DNA of 64,000 nucleotides from Verrucomicrobiales bacterium (lineage in GTDB: Bacteria > Verrucomicrobiota > Verrucomicrobiia > Verrucomicrobiales > DEV007). Location: assembly GCA_029213065.1 (NCBI GenBank), contig JARGPH010000002.1, positions 330,613 through 394,612 of the forward strand, read 5' to 3'. Shown in pieces: positions 52,771-60,635 of the stretch. A program made the translations under genes and the position numbers. The number at the start of each line of letters is the position of its first letter. Position 1 is the first letter of the stretch. A model generated the notes under the pieces. It was not told the origin of the DNA. It did not search any database and saw nothing but the letters and a program-made list of their open reading frames with translations.

Positions 52771-53001
52771 ATGAAAATCGTCTCATATGAAGCACTTGTA
52801 ATTGGCTTGATTGTTTGGGTTTGGGTTATCGCCTGCTCATTAAAAGGGCAATTTCAGTTCTTCGTTTTCTGGAAGAGTTGGAACATCTCTCGAAAAGACA
52901 ATAGCGTGAGGTTCTGGTTGGCTCTATCTTCATTCTTTCTGCTTGGACTAATTGCTCTACACAACGCATTTTCTTTCGAGACGGTGGACCATTTTCGCTG
53001 A
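52771..53001 (+). CDS. Small membrane protein, unknown
   Basis: A 76-residue product with two hydrophobic helices (about 8-27 and 47-68) and a charged loop between them. AT-rich relative to the neighbours. It lies precisely between the two copies of the palindrome-ended element, which suggests cargo or accident. No family recognised. Confidence 0.45.
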   Translation: MKIVSYEALVIGLIVWVWVIACSLKGQFQFFVFWKSWNISRKDNSVRFWLALSSFFLLGLIALHNAFSFETVDHFR

Positions 53002-53030
53002 TCCGCCCTTCTCGCCGTATCGACACGAAT

Positions 53031-53137
53031 CCCCGGGGACAGGTTATCTATTCAGATCTGCAGCCTTAAACTCATATTAATCATACTTCGAAGAGAGATC
53101 TAAAAGTATCAGATCGAACTATTAACCTGTCCCTGCG
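53031..53137. repeat. REP/MITE-like element, copy 2
   Basis: The second copy, in direct orientation with the first. Termini GGGGACAGGTTATCTATTC and ACTATTAACCTGTCCCTGCG are identical to those of copy 1, and the central parts differ at many positions but remain alignable (TCATATTAATCATACTTCGA against TCATATTTCTCATACCTCGA). It differs from a simple duplication by this divergence, so the copies are old or independent. Confidence 0.75.
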
Positions 53138-53310
53138 AGACCTGGCCCTGCGAGATCGGGAAGGTGATAGACCATGGCTGGAAGAACAGGAGAGATGATT
53201 GTGTTGTCCGGTTTCTGAGTTCGGGTCATCGTTAAGAAGCTCTAATTGCCCGCATCCGGGCGAGGCATTCGTTTGCGCGTCCCGATGGGTTCGGTAGACT
53301 TCTGAGCTAT

Positions 53311-53952
53311 ATGCTCCCTGACGACGAATCCCTTCCGGACCGCGGTCCCGAGACACCCAATGAATGGGGCGTCATGGTGATCATTGCTCTGACCTTTTCC
53401 GTGTTGATCGGTCTGGAACTGGCGAAGAATTTCACGGTCGCGAAGCTGAGCGTTCCCTTTTTCCTGATCTCGTGGGTGCTTTTGCTGGTGATTCACGAAT
53501 TCGGTCATGCCCTCGCGGCAAGGTTTCTCGGATGGCAGGTCGATCTTGTCTGCATTGGCACGGGCAAGGTCCGCTTCCGCCGTCGAATTCTGGGAATGCC
53601 GGTGGAGTTCCGCTCCATCCCCATTTCCGGCTTCGCGCAGCCAAGACCGGCAGACCTGATTTCGCCTCAGTTGAAACAATGCGTGATCTACGCGGCGGGT
53701 CCGGGGATTGAACTGCTACTCGTTGCCGTGATCGCCGCCGTTCTCGGGCCGGAAACGATGCTGCATCGCAGTCCCGAGGTTTGGCTCGTCGCCCTTCAAA
53801 GCTTTTGTGCCGCCGCGATTTTCGGGGCCGGATTCAACCTGATCCCCTTCCCTCATCAAACCCGGAACGGCGTCGCCTGGTCCGACGGCTTGGGGATGAT
53901 CCTGAGCTGGCGGATCCCGACCTCTGCATTTGCTGAGCGGATCTCGCGGTAG
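53311..53952 (+). CDS. M50-like membrane metalloprotease
   Basis: A 213-residue polytopic protein with the zinc motif H-E-F-G-H at 62-66 inside a hydrophobic helix and a second ligand region with N176 in FNLIPF and D192 in WSDGLGM, as in site-2-type proteases. Helices span about 22-45, 50-70, 130-150 and 160-180. No PDZ domain. It may cleave a membrane-bound regulator, but no anti-sigma factor is nearby. Starts 170 bp after the repeat element copy 2. Confidence 0.75.
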   Translation: MLPDDESLPDRGPETPNEWGVMVIIALTFSVLIGLELAKNFTVAKLSVPFFLISWVLLLVIHEFGHALAARFLGWQVDLVCIGTGKVRFRRRILGMPVEFRSIPISGFAQPRPADLISPQLKQCVIYAAGPGIELLLVAVIAAVLGPETMLHRSPEVWLVALQSFCAAAIFGAGFNLIPFPHQTRNGVAWSDGLGMILSWRIPTSAFAERISR

Positions 53953-53984
53953 TCGCACCGTTCAGCGAATGAAGGAGAGGCGAC

Positions 53985-54266
53985 ATCCTGCATGATTCGG
54001 GTAGGCTCTGCGGAGAAATTCTCACGAAGTTTCTCTACATCCTGCTCTCAGCGTGTAGAGGAATCTGTGAAGATTTCTTACGAAGCCTCGCGCTGCTTCC
54101 AGCCTGATACTCGATGGGCTCTGCGGAGAAATTCTCACGAAGTTTCTCCACAGCCTGCTCCCGGCGTGTAGAGGAATCTGTGAAGATTTCTTTCGAAGCC
54201 TCGCGCTGTTTCCTGCATGATTCGGATAGGCTCTGCGGAGAAATTCTCACGAAGTTTCTCTACGGT
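53985..54266. repeat. 113-bp tandem repeat, about 2.5 units
   Basis: The phrase GGCTCTGCGGAGAAATTCTC recurs at 54004, 54117 and 54229, so the unit is 113 then 112 bp; it repeats CCTGCATGATTCGG or variants, the hairpin GAGAAA...TTTCTC around TTCTCACGAAG, GTGTAGAGGAATCTGTGAAGATTTC and CGAAGCCTCGCGCTG. The period is not a multiple of three, so it is not protein repeat. It lies between two convergent genes (M50 and sulfatase). Confidence 0.85.
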
Positions 54267-54287
54267 TTGTCTCCTCAATCCCCCCGC

Positions 54288-55835
54288 TTACTTCCCCGTC
54301 GTATCGGGCTCGCGATAGAACCAATCAGGAAATTCCGCCCCCTTCGGCCCGCCTGCTTTGCGATGGAGAAACTTCGTGCCCCTGTCGTTGAGAATGGACA
54401 TTTCCTGACCGTGTGTTTCTTCGAGAAGCTCGAAGAGCCGCTTATTCAGTTTCTCCACAATCTCCTGATGATCAGGACTGTTGATCAGGTTTATACGTTC
54501 CTCGGGATCGTTCTCCAAATCGTGTAAGGAGTCGACATCCCAGACGCCGTGGTAGCGAATATACTTGTAACGCTCGCCGAGAACGGCGTGCATCGTCGGG
54601 GTTTGGGGGTAATTGCGCTCCCAGTAGTATTCGTAGAGGAGGTAGTCCCGCCACTCGTCGGATTCGCCGGTGACGAGCCCTTTCATACTGCGACCATCCA
54701 TGTGCTCCGGCACCGGAACGCCCGCAAAATCGAGCATCGTGGGAGCCACATCAATATTGGCGACGACCTGCGCAATCGTCTGCCCGCCCTTCACCCCTTT
54801 GGGAAAACGCATCAGCATGGGAATCCGAACGGAGGCTTCGTAGGCGTTGCGTTTATCGATGAGCCCCTGCTCACCGAAGAGAAATCCGTTGTCACCGAGG
54901 TAGAGAATCACGGTGTTGTCGAGCTCTCCGGAATCCTCGAGTTGCTTCATGATCGCGGCCGTGCTGTCATCGATCGAGCGGATCGTTTCGCAATAGCGCT
55001 TGTAGTAGGTCCCGAGATCGAGATTCGAGTAGTAGGCAAATTCGGTGCCGTGACGGCTGTTGTGCTGATTCTGAACCCACATGGGGACATCACGGAAGGC
55101 CTCCGGCATTTCCAGCCAGGTTTTGGGTTTCTCAAAAGTCTCGTTTTCGTAGCTGTAGGCGTATTGGTTCGCGGGAAGGAAATCGGCGTGGACCGCCTTG
55201 TGGGACAGATAAAGCATCCAGGGCTTGTCCCCTTTCCGCTCCTTGAGCCAATCGCTTGAATATTCGGTCAGCTCTTCAGTGATGTAGCCCTCCTGTGGAA
55301 CCCGCTTCCCGTTCACATTGAGCCCGTCACGACTGACCTGGGGAACGTAGCGCCCCTTGACCTTCGCCTGAGCGGGATCCGCGAAGTAGACGCCCTGACC
55401 TTTGAAGGCGACCCAATGATCGAATCCGGGCTGAGGATGATCGATTTCGCCTCCCATGTGCCATTTCCCGATGAATGCGGTTTCGTAGCCTCCGTCCTGC
55501 AGGTATTTGGGAAAGTAGGTGAGATCTTCCGAGATCGGATTGTAATTGTCGACGACGCGGTGGTTGTGGGCGTAGAGCCCTGTGAGAATGGAGGCCCGGC
55601 TCGGCGAGCAGAGCGATGTCGTGACCACGGCATTCTTGAAATGAACGCCCTCCTTCGCGATGCGATCGAGCGCCGGGGTTTCCAGAAAAGGATGATCGAG
55701 AAAGCCGAGTGCGTCGTAGCGATGGTCATCGGCAAGAATCACGAGAATATTGGGACGCTCGTCAGCGGCCTTGAGATTGGCGGCAACACTGAGGCCGAGA
55801 ACAAGCAGCACGCCGGAAAGGAAAAATCGGGACAT
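54288..55835 (-). CDS. Secreted sulfatase (type I, formylglycine-dependent)
   Basis: A 515-residue arylsulfatase-like enzyme with a signal peptide (L-K-A, residue 23). Metal Asp36 and Asp37 lie in LVILADDHRYD; the C-S-P-S-R motif is at 76-80 with the formylglycine Cys76; GKWHMGGE and a late Y-L-G-D-N-G-F follow. The domain order matches S1 sulfatases; substrate is unknown. Its 3' end abuts the tandem repeat; no other glycan gene is adjacent. Confidence 0.93.
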   Translation of the reverse strand: MSRFFLSGVLLVLGLSVAANLKAADERPNILVILADDHRYDALGFLDHPFLETPALDRIAKEGVHFKNAVVTTSLCSPSRASILTGLYAHNHRVVDNYNPISEDLTYFPKYLQDGGYETAFIGKWHMGGEIDHPQPGFDHWVAFKGQGVYFADPAQAKVKGRYVPQVSRDGLNVNGKRVPQEGYITEELTEYSSDWLKERKGDKPWMLYLSHKAVHADFLPANQYAYSYENETFEKPKTWLEMPEAFRDVPMWVQNQHNSRHGTEFAYYSNLDLGTYYKRYCETIRSIDDSTAAIMKQLEDSGELDNTVILYLGDNGFLFGEQGLIDKRNAYEASVRIPMLMRFPKGVKGGQTIAQVVANIDVAPTMLDFAGVPVPEHMDGRSMKGLVTGESDEWRDYLLYEYYWERNYPQTPTMHAVLGERYKYIRYHGVWDVDSLHDLENDPEERINLINSPDHQEIVEKLNKRLFELLEETHGQEMSILNDRGTKFLHRKAGGPKGAEFPDWFYREPDTTGK

Positions 55836-56121
55836 GGCGCGGATCGTAGGAGGTGGCTCACTTCAGGTCAATAGCGACGCTGAATAAGATCTGATTTCTC
55901 CGGTGAAAAAGCCCCGGTTTCACCCTCCCGGCACGATTTTATTAAGAAAACTTAATCATGTCGCGATGACGTGCCAAAAAAATCAGTTTACTTCTCAGTA
56001 ATAACCCGCATATTCCGCGCCCGAGCGTTCGTTAATCCGCCGTCGGTCCTTGGTATTTCTCCAAAGCTTGGAGAGAGGTTACGCTCCACCTATAGGGAAA
56101 CCCGGCAACCTAACATCTATT
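55836..56121 (+). promoter_or_regulatory. rpoA leader with stem-loop
   Basis: The ~286-bp region before rpoA contains GGCACG (55930-55935) facing CGTGCC (55970-55975), with an inner ATTAAG/CTTAAT hairpin, loop of four A (55941-55956). A weak promoter-like pair (TTTACT, then ATATTC after 17 bp) lies near 55987-56015. This suggests a separate rpoA promoter and perhaps an autoregulatory site; the bases do not show a known binding motif. Confidence 0.35.
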
Positions 56122-57201
56122 ATGGCAAAAGCACTAGCTCCCTTCGAGATTCCGGATCGTCTGACTAAAGACGAAGACACCGCAACTGACACCTACGCGA
56201 AATTCAGCGCTGAACCTTTTGAGGCCGGATTCGGTCACACGATCGGTAACAGCCTTCGTCGCGTTCTTCTTTCCTCACTTGAAGGAGCGTCAATCACTTC
56301 CGTTCGCATCGCCGGAGCTCAGCACGAGTTCGCTTCCCTCCCCGGTGTCGTCGAAGACGTCACGGAAATCATTTTGAATCTCAAGCAGATTCGCTTTCGC
56401 CACTTCGAGGACAAAGATCCTGCGACCCTTTCCCTGACGGTTGATAAAGCCGGTGCCGTCACTGCCGGTGACATTCAGGAAATCGCCCAGTATGAGATCG
56501 TGAACAAGGATGCGCATATTTGCACACTGGATCGCAACACGAAATTCAGCCTTGAGATGGAAGTCCGCGTTGGTCGTGGTTTCAACACTTCCGAGGACAA
56601 CAAGCACCCGGACATGCCAATCGGCGTGATTCCAATCGACTCCATTTTCTCACCGGTTCGCCGTGTTAAATACGCCGTTGCCAACACTCGTGTCGGTCAG
56701 CGCACTGATTACGACAAGGTTGAGCTCGAGCTCTGGACCGACGGACGTATTGAGCCACACGACGCCCTTCTTCAGGCTTCTGCGATTCTTCGTCACCACC
56801 TTGACGTATTCGTCAACTACGACGACGACGCGATCCTCATCGAGGACCGCCCTGAGACTCAGAGCGAAGAGAATGCTGAGCTTAAGAAGCTTCTCAACAT
56901 GAGCGTTAACGAGATCGAGCTTTCGGTTCGTGCCGCTAACTGCCTCAACAACGCGAACATCACCAGCGTTGGTCAGCTTGCGATGAAGAGCGAAGCTGAA
57001 ATGCTCAAGTATCGTAACTTTGGTAAGAAGTCACTCAACGAGATCAAAGACAAGCTCCACGAGCTCGGTCTTTCCCTCGGAATGCAGATCGATCCAAGCC
57101 TCCTCGAGCAGCCCTTCACGGCGACGCTTCTTGGTGGTGGTGACCGCTCCTCCGAAGGACCCGGTCTTGCAGCCCTCATTGCGCAGAACATTAACGACTA
57201 A
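56122..57201 (+). CDS. rpoA: RNA polymerase alpha subunit
   Basis: The 359-residue protein has the alpha-NTD (FEAGFGHTIGNSLRRVLLSS, given at 20 residues) and the alpha-CTD with VNEIELSVRAANCLNNANI and RNFGKKSLNEIKDKL. The start at 56122 (MAKALAPFEIP) removes a long noncoding N-terminal extension of the frame. A 30-residue C-terminal tail after the CTD is longer than the E. coli form. Usually part of the alpha operon; here only rplQ follows after 90 bp, and ribosomal genes S13, S11, S4 are absent upstream. Confidence 0.97.
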   Translation: MAKALAPFEIPDRLTKDEDTATDTYAKFSAEPFEAGFGHTIGNSLRRVLLSSLEGASITSVRIAGAQHEFASLPGVVEDVTEIILNLKQIRFRHFEDKDPATLSLTVDKAGAVTAGDIQEIAQYEIVNKDAHICTLDRNTKFSLEMEVRVGRGFNTSEDNKHPDMPIGVIPIDSIFSPVRRVKYAVANTRVGQRTDYDKVELELWTDGRIEPHDALLQASAILRHHLDVFVNYDDDAILIEDRPETQSEENAELKKLLNMSVNEIELSVRAANCLNNANITSVGQLAMKSEAEMLKYRNFGKKSLNEIKDKLHELGLSLGMQIDPSLLEQPFTATLLGGGDRSSEGPGLAALIAQNIND

Positions 57202-57291
57202 GCTTAGCGCTTGAAAATCCTTTAAGCTGCCGGACATTCCGATTCTGGATACTCCGGCAGTCTTTTCCCCACTCAAGACCACTATTTTCCG

Positions 57292-57702
57292 ATGAGACAT
57301 AGAAGCAAAACAGTAAAACTTCAGCGCGACAAGGCACACCGCGAGGCACTCCTTCGCAACCTTTCAGCCAGCTTGATTGAGCATGGCCAGATTCGCACCA
57401 CGCTTGCAAAAGCAAAGGCGCTCCGCCCATTCGCTGAGAAGCTCGTAACGCTCGGTAAAAAGAACACGCTTCACAGCCGTCGCCGTGCTCTTACCCTGCT
57501 TGGAAGTAATCAGCTCTCACAGCGCAGCGTGTCAGTTCTTTTTGACACGATCGCTCCAGCAAACGCCGACCGCCCAGGTGGATACTGCCGTATCCTCAAG
57601 CTCGGACAGCGTCGCTCGGACTCAGCTCCAATGGCCCTCATCGAGTGGGTTGATTCAGGTGCTGTTTCAAGCGCAGCCGAAGAAGTCGAAGCAGCCAGCT
57701 AA
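57292..57702 (+). CDS. rplQ: 50S ribosomal protein L17
   Basis: The 136-residue L17 has MRHRSKTVKLQRDKAHREAL and the NLSASLIEHGQIRTTLAKAK segment, characteristic of the family. C-terminal tail is short and acidic. Follows rpoA after 90 bp and is ended by a strong terminator at 57738-57767. Confidence 0.96.
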   Translation: MRHRSKTVKLQRDKAHREALLRNLSASLIEHGQIRTTLAKAKALRPFAEKLVTLGKKNTLHSRRRALTLLGSNQLSQRSVSVLFDTIAPANADRPGGYCRILKLGQRRSDSAPMALIEWVDSGAVSSAAEEVEAAS

Positions 57703-57737
57703 GTCCAATCCGGTTTTAAAACCAAACTTTCGAAAGA

Positions 57738-57767
57738 ACCGCTCTCAGAAATGGGAGCGGTTTTTTT
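57738..57767 (+). terminator. Rho-independent terminator of rpoA-rplQ
   Basis: ACCGCTC at 57738-57744 pairs with GAGCGGT at 57755-57761, followed by seven T. Strong and correctly placed 36 bp after the rplQ stop. Confidence 0.85.
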
Positions 57768-57797
57768 GTGGTATCGCGGCGGGGCTTACGCATCTCC

Positions 57798-57860
57798 GGA
57801 GGGTCGGAATCCCTTCCGACCACGGACGACCTCGTCAGTCGCGCGGGAGCGCGACCCTCC
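57798..57860. repeat. Double hairpin with complementary loops
   Basis: Hairpin 1 is GGTCGGAA-TCCC-TTCCGACC (57802-57821), perfect 8 bp; hairpin 2 is GTCGCGC-GGGA-GCGCGAC (57838-57855), perfect 7 bp. The loops TCCC and GGGA are complementary. In addition the outer segments GGAGGGTCG (57798-57806) and CGACCCTCC (57852-57860) can pair and would compete with the two inner hairpins. Confidence 0.8.
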
Positions 57861-57947
57861 ACCACCGAAATCAGATCGCTCCCGGATCCTCGCGCACAAT
57901 CAGCCGACGAATCGAGGCAACGGGAAATCCGGAACAGCTTACCGGCG

Positions 57948-60308
57948 CTATTTCCCCGGCAGTGAATCCCGGAACTGCTCGAGGCGCTGGTAGTCGAGGC
58001 CGGGCGGTTGATTCTCCATGAGCCAGTCGAGGTCTTCCCGGGCGCCGACGATGTTCTTGTCCTGAACCCGGAGGATGGCCCGCTGAAAGCGCTCTTTCCC
58101 CGACTCGGGCTGGATCGCGATGAGCAGTTCAAGGTAGCCCATCGCCTTCTCGGGCGTTTGCTTGCGATTGATTTCGATGTCGACGAGGTTGCGCAGCATC
58201 CTCACGGCGATGTCACGGCTCTTCGCCGGCTCAAACACGGAATCGGGCGGGGTTGATCCGAGAAGCTCCCAAACGGCTCTCGCGGCGCGGGAACGGCTCA
58301 TCATTTTACCCGACTCGAAGACGTCAATGAACTCGGTCTCCTCACCGTCACCAGAGCCATGGGTGAGGCCGACCATAAACTTTCCGGGGAGAGGCGCTCC
58401 GAATACGCCCTCGATCTGGAGCCGGCGAGCCATCTCAATAAAGACGACACTGAGAGTAATAGGAATCCCCTCCCTGTCATCGAGGACGCGATTCACGTAG
58501 CTGTTGGCACTGTGATAATACTCGGCCCGGCTCCCGTGGAACCCGCTCTCCTTGAAGAGAAACGCAATGAGCGCCTTCGCCTCCTCTTTTGCGACTCCGT
58601 CAGGTGCGTTCTTCTTCACATAGCTGCGAGCCTCCTCAATCAACTGAGCAAAAACAGCGCGGTAGTGTTCCGCGTCCATTTCCGGATCCTCGAGACGCGA
58701 GATTTGAAGGCCGACTTCAAAAAGGTCGATCTCAGACTCGGGCCGATCCAGGAGCATCGTCATCTCGTTGATTACCGTATCACGATAGACATCCTCCTCG
58801 AGGCTGCGGAGACTCAATGCCAGTGCCTCCAGCTCCTCAGCTTTCGCCCGGATCAATTCGCGGCTGCTCGTCCAGTTGCGACTGAAATCGCTCATGCGCT
58901 CTTCGGAAATTCCCTCATCAACAAACTCGTCGATCTGAGTGGAGAGACGACTGAGAAGTTCAGGGGCAATCGGTTTTTCTTCGAGGTTCTCCCCGATCCG
59001 GAAGTTTCGAAATTCGGCGTGGGTTCGGCGAAATTTGCAAAGCCCCACCTGGCCGCCTCGCAAGCCGTCATCCTCCAGTTCGAGAATCTTCACGCCGTTG
59101 ACCCAGCCGGTGATGGTGGACTCCTCGACCCGGATTCGCAGGTGGTTCCAGCCCTCCCGATCGTAAGAGGGCGCCTCGAGCTGTTCGAGGATCGACCAAC
59201 TGTAGACATCCGCCCCCTCAAAGCGGGTCAGACGTATTTTCCCGCCGCTGGGATAAAAACCGTAGTGAGCCTGATCCCCGTCGGAAGCGAAGACGAGACC
59301 GGCTGCTCCGGATTCATCGTCGAGTTTCGTCATCACGGAGACCTCGTAGGGAACCTCGGGAACTTTCGCCGACGAGAGTAAAATTGCCCGGCCGCCGAAA
59401 CCATTGCCCATTTCATCGGTTGAGATGACACCGCCACGCTGATTCCAACCACCTCCCATGACCGGCGTCCAGAGTCTTTCGTTGAGCGTCCCGATGGTCC
59501 GCCAGCGCTTCATCGGAACGGGATTCGGTTTATCGAGGAGTAGCTTCAAATCATCACTCGCGACGGCGAAACCGAGATTGTCGGTGACACGGTGGCGAAG
59601 CGTCACGACACCGAGGACCTCGCCCTTCAGATTCAGGATCGGGCCGCCGCTGTTTCCCTGCTCGATCGGCATCGCGAGCTGAAGCATCGGGTATTCCGGT
59701 GTCTCGCCGTCTCCGACGAACCCCTCTTCGAGTTTTCGAATCGCGGAAATCACGCCCGGAACAACACTGAAGGAAAGCCCCTGAGGCGCTCCGAATCCGA
59801 CGATCAATTCCCCCTGCTCAATTTTCGAGGAATCGCCCACGACCAGCGGAGTCAAAACGTCCTCCCCCGGATCGATTCGCAACACTGCCAGATCATAATG
59901 GCGGTCCGAGGCCTCAATCGCGATGACCTTGAACTTTCTACCATCCGAAAACTCCACCTCGACGGGACGGGCTTCGCCAATGACATGCAGATTTGTCACG
60001 ATGAGTCCGTCTTTAGAAATGACAAATCCCGAGCCGGTTCCCCTCGTCTTTCCATCGCGTCCGATCTGACGAACCGTCACCAGAGACGGCTGAGCCAATT
60101 CGTTCAGTTGCCGCACCTGACCCGGTTCCAGAAATTGATGGGAATCATCAGGCTTTTCCGCTTCCTGAATTTTGGCGAGCGCGGCGGCGGCCTCATCGGA
60201 GAAGGGATCGAACTCCGGATCGTCTTGCGCATGAAGAAAGCCCGTGATCGAAAGGCTGAGAGCCATAATCCTGATACAGAGGCGATGCGGCGCGGCGAAA
60301 TCGATCAT
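57948..60308 (-). CDS. Fusion: HtrA-like protease + concanavalin-like domain + SirB1-like C-terminus
   Basis: With the start at 60308 the product is 786 residues with a signal peptide ending L-H-A-Q near 28. Protease residues are His108 (TNLHVIG), Asp139 (HYDLAVL) and Ser220 (GNSGGP), a complete triad; no PDZ domain follows. Residues about 290-440 form a concanavalin-like region (GGRAILLSS, WNHLRIRVEE, AEFRNFRIG) resembling DUF1080. From about 575 the region is SirB1/transglutaminase-core-like (ANSYVNRVLDDREGIPITLS, given as 20, then VVFIEMARRL), ending in helical TPR-like repeats. The arrangement is unusual. It runs toward rplQ. No signs of frameshift. Confidence 0.75.
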   Translation of the reverse strand: MIDFAAPHRLCIRIMALSLSITGFLHAQDDPEFDPFSDEAAAALAKIQEAEKPDDSHQFLEPGQVRQLNELAQPSLVTVRQIGRDGKTRGTGSGFVISKDGLIVTNLHVIGEARPVEVEFSDGRKFKVIAIEASDRHYDLAVLRIDPGEDVLTPLVVGDSSKIEQGELIVGFGAPQGLSFSVVPGVISAIRKLEEGFVGDGETPEYPMLQLAMPIEQGNSGGPILNLKGEVLGVVTLRHRVTDNLGFAVASDDLKLLLDKPNPVPMKRWRTIGTLNERLWTPVMGGGWNQRGGVISTDEMGNGFGGRAILLSSAKVPEVPYEVSVMTKLDDESGAAGLVFASDGDQAHYGFYPSGGKIRLTRFEGADVYSWSILEQLEAPSYDREGWNHLRIRVEESTITGWVNGVKILELEDDGLRGGQVGLCKFRRTHAEFRNFRIGENLEEKPIAPELLSRLSTQIDEFVDEGISEERMSDFSRNWTSSRELIRAKAEELEALALSLRSLEEDVYRDTVINEMTMLLDRPESEIDLFEVGLQISRLEDPEMDAEHYRAVFAQLIEEARSYVKKNAPDGVAKEEAKALIAFLFKESGFHGSRAEYYHSANSYVNRVLDDREGIPITLSVVFIEMARRLQIEGVFGAPLPGKFMVGLTHGSGDGEETEFIDVFESGKMMSRSRAARAVWELLGSTPPDSVFEPAKSRDIAVRMLRNLVDIEINRKQTPEKAMGYLELLIAIQPESGKERFQRAILRVQDKNIVGAREDLDWLMENQPPGLDYQRLEQFRDSLPGK

Positions 60309-60635
60309 AAGGGACTTCAAGATGCCGTATTTGCCCGACTTAGACAATCGAAAAGCCATCCTGATTTGAGCGGGCAATTGCGACAACAGCGCAAGGAGTG
60401 GCTGCATCCTTCTGCCAGCGGAAATTGCGGGCGGAGTTCTGTGAGGCGAGCGGAGAATCGCTTCTGATGCTCAACTCAAAGCCCACCTGATCCGTGATCA
60501 TCTCATTCCATCAGTGGGAGCGAAGCGCATCGGTGCTTTTGAAGGTAAAACGTCCCCTTCGACAATCCCTAACCGAGCGCCCTCGCGACGTTGCAACCTC
60601 GGAAATCTCGGTTAGTATCGAGGCTTCAAATAACA
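60309..60635. other. Divergent promoter region between protease fusion and glnS
   Basis: About 330 bp with a perfect 9-bp inverted repeat, CTAACCGAG at 60569-60577 and CTCGGTTAG at 60607-60615, spacer 29, ending 20 bp before the glnS ATG. No gene, terminator or known riboswitch is seen. Confidence 0.5.

Larger units (their letters stand above)
57703..57947. other. Intergenic region with terminator and double hairpin
   Basis: The ~245-bp gap between rplQ and the protease-fusion gene (which is on the other strand) contains the rplQ terminator and a compact two-hairpin element at 57798-57860. Nothing else is recognisable. Confidence 0.6.

Noticed and set aside
54035..54527. Open frames in both directions inside the 113-bp repeat region
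   Set aside because: They arise from the repeat unit, whose period is not a multiple of three, and run into the sulfatase gene on the opposite strand.
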